Shown here piece by piece: positions 11,751 to 22,859 of a DNA stretch of 64,000 bases. How positions within the stretch are numbered: position 1 is the stretch's first letter; each line of letters opens with the position of its first letter. The stretch is from Stenogyne calaminthoides. Taxonomy: Eukaryota > Streptophyta > Magnoliopsida > Lamiales > Lamiaceae. Under the pieces are notes generated by a model, which was given only the letters and a program-made list of their open reading frames with translations, was not told where the DNA came from and ran no database searches. Where the stretch lies: NCBI GenBank assembly GCA_037126765.1, contig JBBCBC010000019.1, positions 27,798,222 through 27,862,221 on the forward strand. The letters are read 5' to 3'. Both the position numbers and the translations under genes were made by a program.

Positions 11751-12794
11751 TCACGTCCAGAGGGGTTGTTCGCACAAAAACCCTAGGCTGGTTTCGTCGA
11801 CGAAGGGGGCGTTAATTTGATTGGAAGATTGTGGGGTCGACATTTCCATACAAATGAAGGCCATAAGATTGGCATTTTGGCATTGGACGTTGATAAGCTC
11901 GGCTTGCGCCTTTGCAAGCTGTTGTTGAAGGTCGTTCACTTGCTTTTGGAGTTGGCAAATTGCACCGGCGCATCCGTACACTGGGTCTCTAGCCCGTGCG
12001 TTTGCTTCGTACACCATGCTACTCACTGCATCCGCTCTTTGTTCCTCCGGAAGCTCCTGCGCCCCATTAATTAATTAATGGACTGTACTTGAATATTGTA
12101 ACGGACTATAAATAATTTATGACCATAAATGGAAGGCAAATACTTCTGCACCATTTGCACCGTGCAACTTATTAAATGTATATATTTTTAAATAGTATTT
12201 GTCGTTTTACTAAAATATAATTAGTTAATTTATTAAAACATTATCAATATATAGTTGTGCATCAGTTGCATCGTACAATTGATTCACCAAGTGTTATTTG
12301 AAATGAAATAGTTATAACATTAGAGACAAAGTTGATTAAAGGAATCTTAATTTTAATCATATACTTAAAAAAGATCCGAAGACTAGTGTAGATGAGGTCG
12401 ACCCTCTCTTATTCCAAAATCATTTTTCATGCATGACCTCTTTGAACAAAAATGAAAAAATATACACATGTATTAAATAGCGAATAGTAATATATAGTAT
12501 TAGTATTAGTATTAGTATTAGTTAGTTGATATATAAGGTAGTAGGCACCTGCAAGAACTTGATAATGTTGCTGGCACCAAAGACACGATGAGCAGTTGTG
12601 AACTTGAGTGGATCATAAGGCGGGAAATAAGGGGCCAAAACGCATTTTTGTACGCATCGTCTCCGTAAAATCTTGCAGGCAGCACAAGGGCTAACGACGA
12701 TCTGAGCAGGAGAAGAAGATGAGATTGAGGAGGATGAATAATTTGGTGAATTTGTTACAGTTGTACTTGTGCTCATGTTACTACTGCCATCCAT
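11751..12794 (-). CDS. LOB-domain (LBD) transcription factor, class I, LBD1/LBD11-like
   Basis: Exons on the minus strand are 12794-12549 and 12056-11751, joined in phase 0 (TTGCAG|GTGCC donor, GCGCAG|GAGCTT acceptor). They encode 183 residues. A Ser/Thr-rich start of about 35 residues precedes the LOB domain. The domain has the zinc-binding C-x2-C-x6-C-x3-C block (CAACKILRRRCVQKC), then CVLAPYFPPYDPLKF, the GAS block (AHRVFGASNIIKFLQ, ending at the splice site as usual in this family), ELPEEQRADAVSSMVYEA, DPVYGCAGAI, and a leucine-zipper-like coil LQKQVNDLQQQLAKAQAEL. All class I features are intact. Proteins of this family are plant-specific nuclear DNA-binding factors acting at organ boundaries, in secondary growth and in lateral organ formation. 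The C-terminus is short (about 45 residues after the coil) and carries no motif I recognise. LBD1/LBD11 is the closest match I recall; the orthologue is unproven. Confidence 0.93.
12150..12281. repeat. Diverged direct repeat inside the LBD intron
   Basis: Two similar segments, gcaccatttgcaccgtgcaac near 12150-12170 and gcatcagttgcatcgtacaat near 12260-12280, lie in the LBD intron. They recall the GTGCACC-type MITE ends elsewhere in the window. They may be MITE debris. No regulatory role is evident. Confidence 0.4.
12496..12524. repeat. (agtatt)n microsatellite
   Basis: About four and a half units of the hexamer agtatt lie in the LBD intron, some 25 bp from its splice donor. The length is probably polymorphic. 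Confidence 0.85.
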
Positions 12795-12884
12795 ACCTTA
12801 GCTAGCTAGAGAGATTAATTAATTCAAGAGAGAAGAAAAGTGGTTAATTAATAATATTGTAACATAAATGGTGGTTTGTGTGGG

Positions 12885-12893
12885 GATATATAG
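12885..12893 (-). promoter_or_regulatory. TATA box of the LBD gene
   Basis: Read on the minus strand, CTCTATATATC lies about 95 bp upstream of the LBD start codon at 12794. The spacing is right for a core promoter with a short 5' leader. I infer this from position and sequence only. Confidence 0.55.
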
Positions 12894-12894
12894 A

Positions 12895-13503
12895 GCCACA
12901 ACGAGGTGATGAGTCATGCTGCTTTATTTGTTTAAACATTTGAGCAGCTATTCAGTGAATTTGGATCTTGTGTTGTATAGTGCTTTATTCGTTTTAAAAC
13001 TTTAAAACTACTAAATAGTGACTGTTTATATGTCAAATAGTGATACTTTAGGAAGTGGGTTCACATCCGCTCTCTTCTATTCAAATATTATTGATTAGTA
13101 TATAAAATGTCACTGTTTGATATATGAAGTATTATTTATTTTAATTAAAATATTTGATTTTTCAGTTGTACTTTTCAAAACTATTAAATATTACCATGCA
13201 TATTTGAATACGGTTGTTATATATGTTGAACACAGTTGTTTAACATATGGTATACATATTCTTTGTGCATTATTCTCGGTTTGATTTTCCGATTATACTT
13301 TTCATATTTTACTGGTATTTTATGTTATTTGATTTTTAACGTGTGAATTCAAAATATAATGATTCGTTATTTTATTATTATTATTTCACATGTTATTTAT
13401 CTATATTATAGAATACAAAGTAAAACAACAATCATAAAAGAGGTGATCTCATTCCCATTATTTTTTACTCATTGACAAAGTTTAGTATGAAAATTAAAGT
13501 TGC
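12895..13503. other. Upstream region of the LBD gene
   Basis: AT-rich non-coding DNA, presumably promoter and intergenic sequence. No recognisable repeat or gene. Its right border is where the sequence shared with 31.6-32.4 kb begins. Confidence 0.5.
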
Positions 13504-14315
13504 GTGAAAATTAAAGAATGCAGCGACTCTATCTAAGAAGAATGCCAATTACGATCAATGACTCTTTATTTTAATTTGGTTTTTTTTTTCGTACACTTAT
13601 ATAACATGTACGTTGAACATGATATTATTCCAATAAAATATTAATTCACTAAATTGAAATAAAGACTTTGGATTGCGAAGTGGCAGACATCAGAATACTA
13701 CTATATACATTTAAAATAAAATAAAAGCATTCACGTACACATTACTAATCAATAAACTAGATAAAAATTGGGCTGCTTAGAAAGAATAAAAATAAAAAGT
13801 ACTTTTCAACAGAAAAAAGAAAGGAGAAGTTGGAAATTAGAAGCACATTGATGTATAATACACAATAAAATGTCTCGTTTTCCACAAACTTTTCTACATA
13901 TGAATAGGATTTTTCTACATTATCAATGTTCAAATCCAGGTCATTCAATATATTCTAGTAACACATATTATATCTAATTAATGTGTTTTCCACATGAGAC
14001 TAGAATTTCTCCAACTCTTTTGGATGTAAGTAGAATTAATCAGGTCTAAAGTCAAGTTACAAACTTCAACTTCTACCTATCAATTTTGAGAAAATTATAA
14101 TTTAACTTTGTCACTTCTGCTTGGGACACAAACTCTCTTTAGAGACTCGATAAAAATAATAATTTTTCTACAAACTCTAAATGAAATATGTTGCTGACAT
14201 GAAATTCATACCATTAGACTTATAAATAGATACCAATGTTTTTTTAAATTAATTTCTATAGCATTTAATTATATTATGATGATCAGCATATAACTATAAT
14301 GATATCAATTGATAA
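13504..14315. repeat. Duplicated host flank, copy 1
   Basis: From gtgaaaattaaag at 13504 to the LTR border at 14315 this sequence is nearly identical to 26629-26644 joined to 31630-32429. Shared landmarks include gcagcgactctat, ccaattacgatcaat and the flank gatatcaattgataa next to the LTR. The only differences I saw are scattered single bases. The last five bases, gataa, are the target duplication of LTR A. See the findings for what this implies. Confidence 0.92.
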
Positions 14316-16430
14316 TGTTGGTCCCGGTACTAACGAGTCTCACACGTGTATGGGGGGGAATACACGTGTTCAGTGATTTTTTAAAACTTTTCTTTCACTG
14401 AGGTCAGATGGGTCAGGTTGTCCTGATGATTTGGCCCTGAGAAGCACAGATTGCCCTGAGTCAAAGTCTACTGAGACAATGATCCTGAGTTGCTTTCAGA
14501 AGCTTCGGATTAGCCCAACTGAGCCTGAGTTTTATCAGAGATCCTGAGCTGCTTGGATCAGATAACTATCTTACTGAACCCTCGGTAGAGTTAGTTCAGT
14601 TTGGTAACTATCTGTTCTAGCTACTCAAGTGTGCGGAATGGTTGGCCCTAAGTTTATACACGTTTTAGCTTTGCTGAAGATCTTCCTTTTAATAAAACAG
14701 TGATTTAAGGCTGTGATCAGTTTGATGCAAGTTCAGTGGATTGGTTCCAACTGAATATCAGTGAATTATGCTTTCAGTGAAAAACATGCAACAGATAATA
14801 ATGCAGTACAGAAAGCAAAACAACACAGCAATTATAGTGGTTCAGAGACTCAAGCTCCTACGTCCACTATCTCTGACCTTCAGAGAAATTCCTTAACCAC
14901 TTCCTAAAGCTTTCTGGCTACCTCACTGTAGCTTACTCACTTTACTACCTTGAGTTTTCTGGCTGACTCACTGCAGCTTACTAACTCAACACACACAAGT
15001 GTTCAGACTACCACAAGTAGCTTACTAACTTCTTCTCTAGAGTTTTCTGGCTAACTCACTGTAGCTTACTAACTCTTTACAACTCCAACTCACCAACAAA
15101 CACACTCAAACTACCTTACAAAGGGTTTGGGTTTCTGGTTGGTTTCCAACTAGGATGAGATATCCTTTACAATAAGAACAATGCAAAGGCTAGGATATCT
15201 CTACTAAGCTTTGGATATATCTTATCAATCTAGGCTTAGTGAATGAGCTCTCTTCAATGTGAAACACTTGGGAAATTCTAGGTTTTTCGAGTGCTTCGAT
15301 TTGCAATAATACGAATGAGCTCTTGAGTTGCTTTCAAAGTTCCCGTAACCTCTCAATGTAGAGGGTCACTAGTATTTATAGGCAACTTCACCAAGGTCAC
15401 TCTTGAAAAACTATCCATTGGAGGAGATAGCTTCATGGGTTTCCTCTTATGGTGTTTGATGAACTGTTATTTTTAGGGTTTGAATACTCCCTTGCATGTT
15501 TTAGGAAATATGCTTTCATGTAGCCAATCACCACATTTTGCAGTCTGGAACATAGTACTACTGACATGCTTCAGTGACCTGTCGCTTTCAGTGTCAGTAA
15601 AGTACAGTGTTGTCTTCCTCTGATTGGTTCTTCTCTTCAGTAAATGTAGACAAACATAACGGCTCTTTTTGGTCAATCTCTCTAAATGAGATAACCTTAA
15701 ACAACACTTAGACTTAGTTCCTTTTGTCTGCATGTGAATGGGGCAATATCTATTTTTCTGAATATCCGAGTTTTTCTCAGTTTTGTAGTCTTCAGGTAGA
15801 TATTATTCAGTGCCTCGGAACATTCAGGTTATACTGAGTATTCAGTATCTTACTGAGTCTTCGCGACCTCTTGGGTCTTGATTAATCTTACGAGTCTTGA
15901 TGTCTTGATTCTTGATGTCTTGAGTCTTGATGTCTTACGAGTCTTGATGACTCTTGAGCTTCGGTGTCTTGATGACATCTTGAGACTTGATGTCTTCGAT
16001 GACATCTTGAGACCCGTGTCTTCGATGACATCTTGAGTCTTGATGTCTTGATGACATCTTGAGTCTTGATGACATCTTGAGTCTTCAATGTCATCACCAG
16101 AGTCTTGATTTCTTTAGTAACTCTTTTGAGTCTTGATTACTTCTTGAGTCTTGATTTCTTGAAACTTCTTGAGTCTTCAGTTTCTTGAAACTTCTTGAGT
16201 CTTTAGTTTCTTGAAAACTTCTTGAGTCTTCAATTTCTTGAAAACTTCTCTGAGTCTTGACTTCTTGAAACTTACGATCTATATCTGCACTATACATGGT
16301 GCATATAACATCCTAACACTCTATCTTTGAATCTAACTTTCGACTATCAAGATTATCACGAACATGTCATACTTTCGGGGGTTTTTTGGGATCTAATCAA
16401 AATCTTCTTTATTAAATTCATCTCCCAACA
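14316..16430 (-). repeat. LTR A (3' LTR of element A), 2,115 bp
   Basis: In sense direction it starts TGTTGGGAGATGAATTTAAT and ends CGGGACCAACA. The left flank gataa equals the TSD of solo LTR B. A TATA box (TATAAATA) lies at 15373-15380. A low-complexity tract of cttgagtcttgatg-type units fills 15870-16290 and accounts for much of the length variation among LTRs of this family. The stretch 15860-16400 differs from LTR B mainly at CAG/CTG sites. Confidence 0.93.
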
Positions 16431-16444
16431 ATTTCCCCCTTTTT
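16431..16444 (-). promoter_or_regulatory. Polypurine tract of element A
   Basis: On the minus strand AAAAAGGGGGAAAT abuts the 3' LTR. The polypurine tract primes plus-strand DNA synthesis during reverse transcription. Element C has the identical 14 bases at 51436-51449 against its own 3' LTR. Confidence 0.9.
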
Positions 16445-16696
16445 GATGATGCCAAAACCATCTTGTTACAAAAACACCTAACCTATACTCAGGTTTCAGT
16501 TTTTCTATTACAATCCAAAATGGCAATTCTCAACAGTTCAAAACATAAGGCATATCAAACATAAAAGACATGTAAAAAGATAATGAGATATTATCTTTGA
16601 GCATAAGGATAAATTTTCATTGATTGTAAGATCAGAGTTACAGATTACAATGAAAATAAAAAACAAAAACAAAAGTAAAAGAGTCTTCAGTCTTCT

Positions 16697-19600
16697 TCAT
16701 CTCCAGTCTTCATCAACCTCATCCTCAGGCACCTCTAGGTTGAACATCCCATAATATCTTTTCTTCAATTCATCCCTTGCTTTGATGATGTCTGGGTTGT
16801 TTCCTGTCAGGCCAAGTTGGATGACATACTGAGCAATCTCTTGAGAAATGGCTGTCTCATTCACATAACCATTTTCAAGTCTTGGAGCTGGGTAAGTATA
16901 TGGACCAGGGGCAACTATCTGTGTATTACCTTCATCTGCCAAGTTAATCCAACTTTGCAGGTAGTTATGATAGAATGTCAATAAATACTCAATGAAGGCT
17001 TCATTCATATCTGAGTTGGTCCCCCTCCATTCTCTCAGAATTTCATAGTAGAACCAGAAGGTTCTCTTGATTTCCTCCCACGCATCATTGAACTGAATAG
17101 GCATCCATTTTTCAATGTGCGGCCATTTCTGAGCTTTTTCAGTACCCCTCCTCTTGCTCAAGAACTTCTTGAAACCACTTCTTCTTTTCTGCTATTCTTC
17201 TTTCTTCTTCCTGATTACAGGAACTCCTGATACAGAAGCAACAGTTTTCTTCTCTTTTTCCACTTGAAGGGTTTTTAGAGCTTTCTTTGTGTTGAAGACT
17301 TCTTTGGAAGCTTTAGGTATTTTCTTTTTCTCCTGCTCTACAAATGCCACAGCCTTTCTCTTAATAGGTTTGACTTGTTCTTCACCGGCTTGGCTTGTTT
17401 CCACCATCCTTCTACCACTCAGTTTCTCAGAAATTGCTTCCTGAATAGTCTGCTCAGATACTTTAGTGTAGATAGGCTCTTCAGTTTCTTTGAATTTGAG
17501 CTTCTCAGTGGCTTCCACTTCTTTTAAGGCATCAGCAATAATTTTCTTTTCAGCTTCTTTATCAGCCTTTCTCTTCAAGGTTTGTGTCAACAATTCACTA
17601 AGCTTGCCACCAGGCCTTTCCCCCTTTTTTTGGCACCATACCTTGGAAGAAGTTGAGAAAGTGCGGTATCCATATGATATTGCTCTTTGCTTATACATCA
17701 CACTTCCCCTGCCAACTGATCATGCTCCTCTTCCAGCCTCTTCATATGATTCTTAGCTACTGAGAACTCTTCAGATAGAGGTGCAAACTGGTGTGAGAAG
17801 ACATTTTGCACCATCTCTGTCATCTTGGTCATGAGCATAAAGCCCATTTCCTCAACAGCTGTCTTGATCATCAGATCATTCTTCTCAACCAGCTTGGCTT
17901 CAAGATATGTTGTTCTTTCCTGATACATGTGCTTCATCTCTGCATTGAGCTCAGCTTTGACTCCATCAACCTTTCCTTCTATGGTAGTCATTTTATCAGC
18001 AAAAGATGTTTGAAGCTGCATCATGTCTAAAGATGAACTCAGTGTTTCCATCTTCTGAGATTGGTTGGCCAAGGTTTCTTCAATTTGAGCTATTTTCTCC
18101 ACCATTGGCACCACCTTCTCTAATTTGTCCAATATAGGACTGAAGTCAATCTCTGGAGTATGTAGAACTTTTTCCTCCTGAGCTGGGTGCTCCACCTGAG
18201 CCTCAGTCTGCATATCGGACATAACAGATTTAAAGATAGGAACTTCAGTAGCTTTGGCATAATGTTTAATAGTGTCAAAAGTTACCTGAAGAGTGCTAAC
18301 TTCAGTCTGAGGATGTGAGATATCAGTCTGACCAGCATCAGTTTGCTTCTCCATCTGAGATTGCTTTTCAGCATCATCTTGTTGATCCCCCTCTTTATCT
18401 TGATCCTTAGAACTGGAGGCATCAACATCAGCTTCCCTCCTCTCAGCCACCTTCTTCTTGACTAGCTCGTCAAAATCAGCAATTTTCATCCTGAGCTTAG
18501 TCTTCCTGAATCCAGAGAACTCTGCCAGCACAGCAGTCTCAGCATTCCACCAGTCCTCTCCTCTGAAGGAGGCTATGTTCAGCATCTTTGGAAGAGTTTG
18601 GTTCAAGATATAGACTGTGGTTCTGAGTCTGAAGAAGGGATCCTGAAGGTCAGGATATGAGCTCAGCTCAGGGTACCTGTCCAGAATGAACCGTTCCCCC
18701 TTGCTGCGCCACTCAGTCTCTTCTGCCTCTCCTTTCTTCAGCTTTGGGCTTTCAGGTTCAGTAGGATCAGATTCAGGTGCTGGGGGATCTAGAAAAGGTT
18801 CACTCAAGAGCGCATCTAAGTTCAGTAGCTCCTGAGGTTCAGATTGATCTGAGGTCTGAACAGGTATCTCCTCAGTAGGAACCTGAGGTCCCTTGGATAT
18901 TTCCTGATATATTTTGTCTGAGCTCAGAGATGTTCCGAGTACCTCAGAGAAAACCTGTTCCTTAGTTTGTTCCTGTGCAATAGTCACAACCTGAGCCAGA
19001 ACTTGCAATGGAGATTTTAGTCCTTGTTGGCCTTCAGGTTGGATTTCCTCAGTGTCACTGACCTCCTCCTCAGTAATAGTTTGAATTTTTCTGCGCTTCT
19101 GAGGGGCCAGTGTTTTCTTCTTCAGAGTCTCTCCCTTTTCTCTCTTCACCTCCATCAGGGCTTTCCCCCTGGCTTGTTGGGCTTCTTCAGCTCCTTCTTC
19201 AGTGGTCTCCTCCTGAGACTTTGAGCTTTTCTCCTTCCTTCCTTTCAAAGTCTTCTTAGTTGTAGGTGGCTTGAATAGAATTTTTGACTTTGGAAAGGGT
19301 GAGGAATTAGCAAAGATATCCTCTTCTTCTCTGCACATCTCCAAGATATATGCAATCTTGGTTGCATGAAGGATCTTCCCTTTGATAACAACCGATCCAT
19401 TCACCTTCTGGACTTGCTTTGCTTGATCACTCACCACTTTGATTAAGTAATGTAACCAGTTGAATGCAGTGGTGAGTGAATCTTCAATCGCCGCCATTAA
19501 TCTCAACTTCGGCGTATTAATCTGTTCAAAGTTGCCGGACCTACTCATTATGCATTTACTCACAATGTCCAGCAAAACTCGATGCTTAGGCTTCAAATGC

Positions 19601-20037
19601 CTTTTGTTCAGAGTTGCTTCGAACTTAACTGGATGTTCTGCAATCCTATCCAGATACTCTTGCTCCCTACCCATCATATAAACCGTAGGGTCTTCTCCTC
19701 TATCGCTCAATTCGTATATGACATTAAGATTCTTAGGGATGATATACAATTCCCTAACAAAATCCACATACTTTGAACTATGCTCTAAATGAGAAACTGT
19801 AATATGCGATTTTATACAGTCCTCCTCATCTAATTTCAAATTAAAGATAAACTCTATTACCTCTTTTGTGTATTCTGCCTCTGGTTGATTCGCAACCATA
19901 CAAGTGAGCATCGCCAATCGAATCATGTGCAAAGCTTCTTCTTCATGAGTCGCATTCGATGAGCTTTCGAGAGAAATGACGTATTCATACCACGGTTTGT
20001 TAGAGATGGCAAGTTTATCGTATACAGAGAACGTCAT
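16697..20037 (-). CDS. Large extra ORF of element A between pol and 3' LTR (broken)
   Basis: This is a reading frame of about 1,110 codons. It is intact for 779 codons (20037-17698) and then damaged by a TGA at 17698-17700, an apparent 1-nt indel in an A/G homopolymer near 17620-17636, and a TAG at 17192. Element C has the homologous ORF in the same place (47423-50948), which lets the breaks be recognised. The N-terminal 270 residues look globular (PWYEYVISLES at the start, then KHRVLLDIVSKCIMSRSG). The layout recalls the 'putative plant transposon protein' domain seen in many plant elements (from memory). The middle is Lys/Glu/Ser-rich and probably disordered. Residues from about 640 to 775 form a coiled coil. 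The tail ends MFNLEVPEDEVDED. I see no signal peptide or membrane segment, so 'envelope-like' is not supported. Its function is unknown. Confidence 0.8.
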
Positions 20038-20510
20038 TTTTGGAAAATTTTGGTAAAGGGTTTTGAGAAAGATGATGATTTCTGGGCAATCGAGAGGTTT
20101 TTGAAGCAGAGTGTTTTGAAGACGAAGGTTATTTTAAATTGGGCTTTGAAGGAAATTATTCAATATATATATAGGATTTGATTCATGGAAAATCGTATAG
20201 ATGAAGAAATCGATGGTTGAGATTAAACACCGACTAAATCGGGTATATGAAAGGACGATTTCACAAATATTACGCCGCCAATTTAACCTTATTGGTGATT
20301 AATGAACAGTGCAATTAATTAATGTTCCTGCAGACCATTGACTTTCTTCAAGTATTTCAAAGGTCCCGCCCAAATATTCCTTCAGGTGTTATGTTATTTA
20401 TTGCCAATGATTACTGAGATTCAGTTAGACAATAAATGAGTTGCATGAGTCAATACTTCTTCAGACTAATTTTCTCCATCAGTCTTACTGAGTTTTGACC
20501 TTGATAAAAT

Positions 20511-20644
20511 GTCAGTATAATACTGAGTACTGAGCGAGGTCAGTATAATACTGAGTACTGAGAAAGATCAGTATAGTACTGAGTACTGAAAGGGGTCAGT
20601 ATGATACTGAGTACTGAACGAGGTCAGTATAATACTGAGTATTG
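20511..20644. repeat. 28-bp palindromic repeats, five copies
   Basis: Nearly five head-to-tail units of 28 bp contain gtcagtataatactgagta. Each contains tcagtat-a-atactga, a perfect 7+7 inverted repeat around one base. They lie between the end of pol (20769) and the start of the extra ORF (20037) of element A, in what would be untranslated or leader RNA for that ORF. Each unit could form a hairpin in the RNA. There are no unique spacers, so this is not a CRISPR. Confidence 0.9.
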
Positions 20645-20768
20645 ATCTTCAGGATATCTGAGTTTCCCAAGACTCAGAGTTCAGTACTTTCAATTTTATC
20701 CTGAGTTTCTCAGTAAAATCCTAAGAAAACTTCATGCATCTGAAAACCTTCAATTTTTCAGATTTGTT

Positions 20769-22140
20769 TTATACACCTGGATCCAACATACCTAATTCAA
20801 CTGATAGTTCCTGAAATCTTGATTCAGCCAAAGGTTTATTTAAGATATCATGAATTTTCTCCATCCTGATGTCTTTCTTCTCAACATGATCTCTGATGAA
20901 GTGATGTCTGATATCAACATGCTTACATCTGGTGTGCAATACTGGATTTTGTGTAATAGCAATTGCACTATTATTATCAAAAAATATAGGTACTTCATTG
21001 GCTATAATCTTATAATCCCTCAATTGTTGTTTGAGCCAAAGAATCTGTGCACAACAGCTTCCTGCAGCCATGTATTCAGCTTCAGTAGTACTGGTTGCTA
21101 CTGAGGTTTGTTTATTTGAAAACCATGATATCAGTTTACTTCCAAGAAATTGACAAGTTCATGTGGTAGACTTCCTGTCAATTTTACATCCTCCATAATC
21201 AGCATCTGAATAACCAGTTAATTCAAGGTTATCATCAGTTGGATACCATAATCCTCTATTCACAGTGCCTTTAAGATATTTAAGAATCTTTTTGGCAGCT
21301 TCCATGTGACTAGCCTTAGGATTAGCTTGGTATCTTGCACATATCCCAACAGCAAATGTTATATCAGGCCTACTTGCTATGAGATATAGCAGTCATCCAA
21401 TGATCCCTCTATAATCAGTGTGATTTACTGATTTGCCTTCAGGATCAGGATCCATCTTGTAGTTAGTATTCATAGGAATTATAATTGCATTGCAATTCTG
21501 TACACCATACTTTGCAATCAGATCTCTGGTGTATTTTGCTTGATTGATGAAAATTTCTTCATTAGTTTGTTTCACCTGAAGTCCAAGAAAGAAATTCATC
21601 TCCCCCATCATTGACATCTCAAACTTTCCTTTCATCAGGGTAGAAAACTTTTCACACAACTGATGATTTGGAGATCCAAATATGATGTCTTCTACATAAA
21701 TCTGAACAAGTAAGATGTATTTCCCATCTTCTATCCTGAACAAAGTCCTATCAACAGTTCCTTTGATAAAACCATGGTCAGTAAGAAACTGAGAAATGGT
21801 ATCATACCATGCTCGGGGTGCTTGCTTAAGACCATACAAGGCTTTCATGAGCCTGTAAACTTGGTCATTCTGTCTGAAATCAGGAGATTGTCCACATAAA
21901 CCTCTTCCTTAAGCACACCATTCATAAATGCACTTTTCACATCCATCTGATAGACTGTGAATTTCATGTGGGCAGCATATGCAAGAAACAATCTGATGGC
22001 TTCTAGTCTTGCAACAGGTGCAAAGGTTTCATCATAATCCTAGCTTTCTTCTTGGGAATAACCTTGTGCAACTAGCCTTGCCTTGTTTCTCACAATGTTG
22101 TTGTTTTCATCTCTCTTATTCTTGAACACCCACTTAGTTC
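20769..22140 (-). pseudogene. Element A reverse transcriptase and RNase H (broken)
   Basis: RT motifs in order: KALYGLKQAPRAWYD (about 21805-21848), the catalytic box IYVEDIIFGS near 21690, and FFLGLQVKQ. Then come the connection and RNase H parts: SDADYGGCKI, STTEAEYMAAGSCCAQ, WLKQQL, HVDIRHHFIRDH. The catalytic box reads YVED instead of Copia YVDD (GAA codon on the minus strand), a loss of one catalytic aspartate. In-frame TGA codons occur just after YRGIIG (about 21390) and within the RNase H part near 21160. Upstream of 21850 the frame is scrambled. RT copies the element RNA and RNase H degrades the template. Confidence 0.88.
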
Positions 22141-22859
22141 CAATCACATTGTGCCTCTTGGAGGTCTATCCACTAGCTCCCAAACTTCATTCCTTGAGAA
22201 CCCGATTCACTCTTCTTGCAAAGAAGAATCCAAAATGAATCTTGTAGAGCTTCTTCAATCTCGATGAGGTTCTTTTTTTAGGATAGGAAGCGGCGAGAAT
22301 AAAAGCACTTTCTCCATGGAACCTTCTTGTTTTTTGACACCATCTAATAGATCACCCACAATCGACTTATAGGATGACTATCCAACCATTTTCTCTCGGA
22401 TGTTCCCCTTCAATAGTATCCTCAACATCGAAAATGTTAGGTTCGGGTAGTTCATTAAATTCGGGAACAACGAAAAGAGAAAGGGAATCATCTTCCTCAG
22501 GGGAAATTCCATTCAGAACATTATTAGAGACATTTGTTCCCCTTTGGTTGATAGATTCAGAGTTTGCCTCACCGTGTGACCACATCTTCATCGGCATTAC
22601 ATACCCGAAGTCCGAACGGTGTATGTTCAGATTAGTCGACTTCATGTGTTTGGCTTTCCTTCATTGGAGAATTTCCATCCCGAGTCTCACCATCCTGAGT
22701 TTTTCCATCCTGAACTTCTTTGTCTGAGTCTGATTCACTCCATTCATAGAAAGTGTCTGACTTCTTCTTTTCAGGTTCAGAGGATGTTTTATCATTCTTT
22801 TTTAGGCTAAGTCTGGTGATTCTCTTGGTCGGTTCTCCCGAAATCATGTTCCCGCTTTC

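Noticed and set aside
16697..20037. Envelope gene of the retroelement
   Set aside because: Position fits the envelope-like ORF of Sireviruses, but no signal peptide, membrane segment or cleavage motif is visible; called only an extra ORF.
20511..20644. CRISPR-like array (regular 28-bp repeats)
   Set aside because: The units are head to tail without unique spacers, in a plant retrotransposon; this is a tandem repeat.
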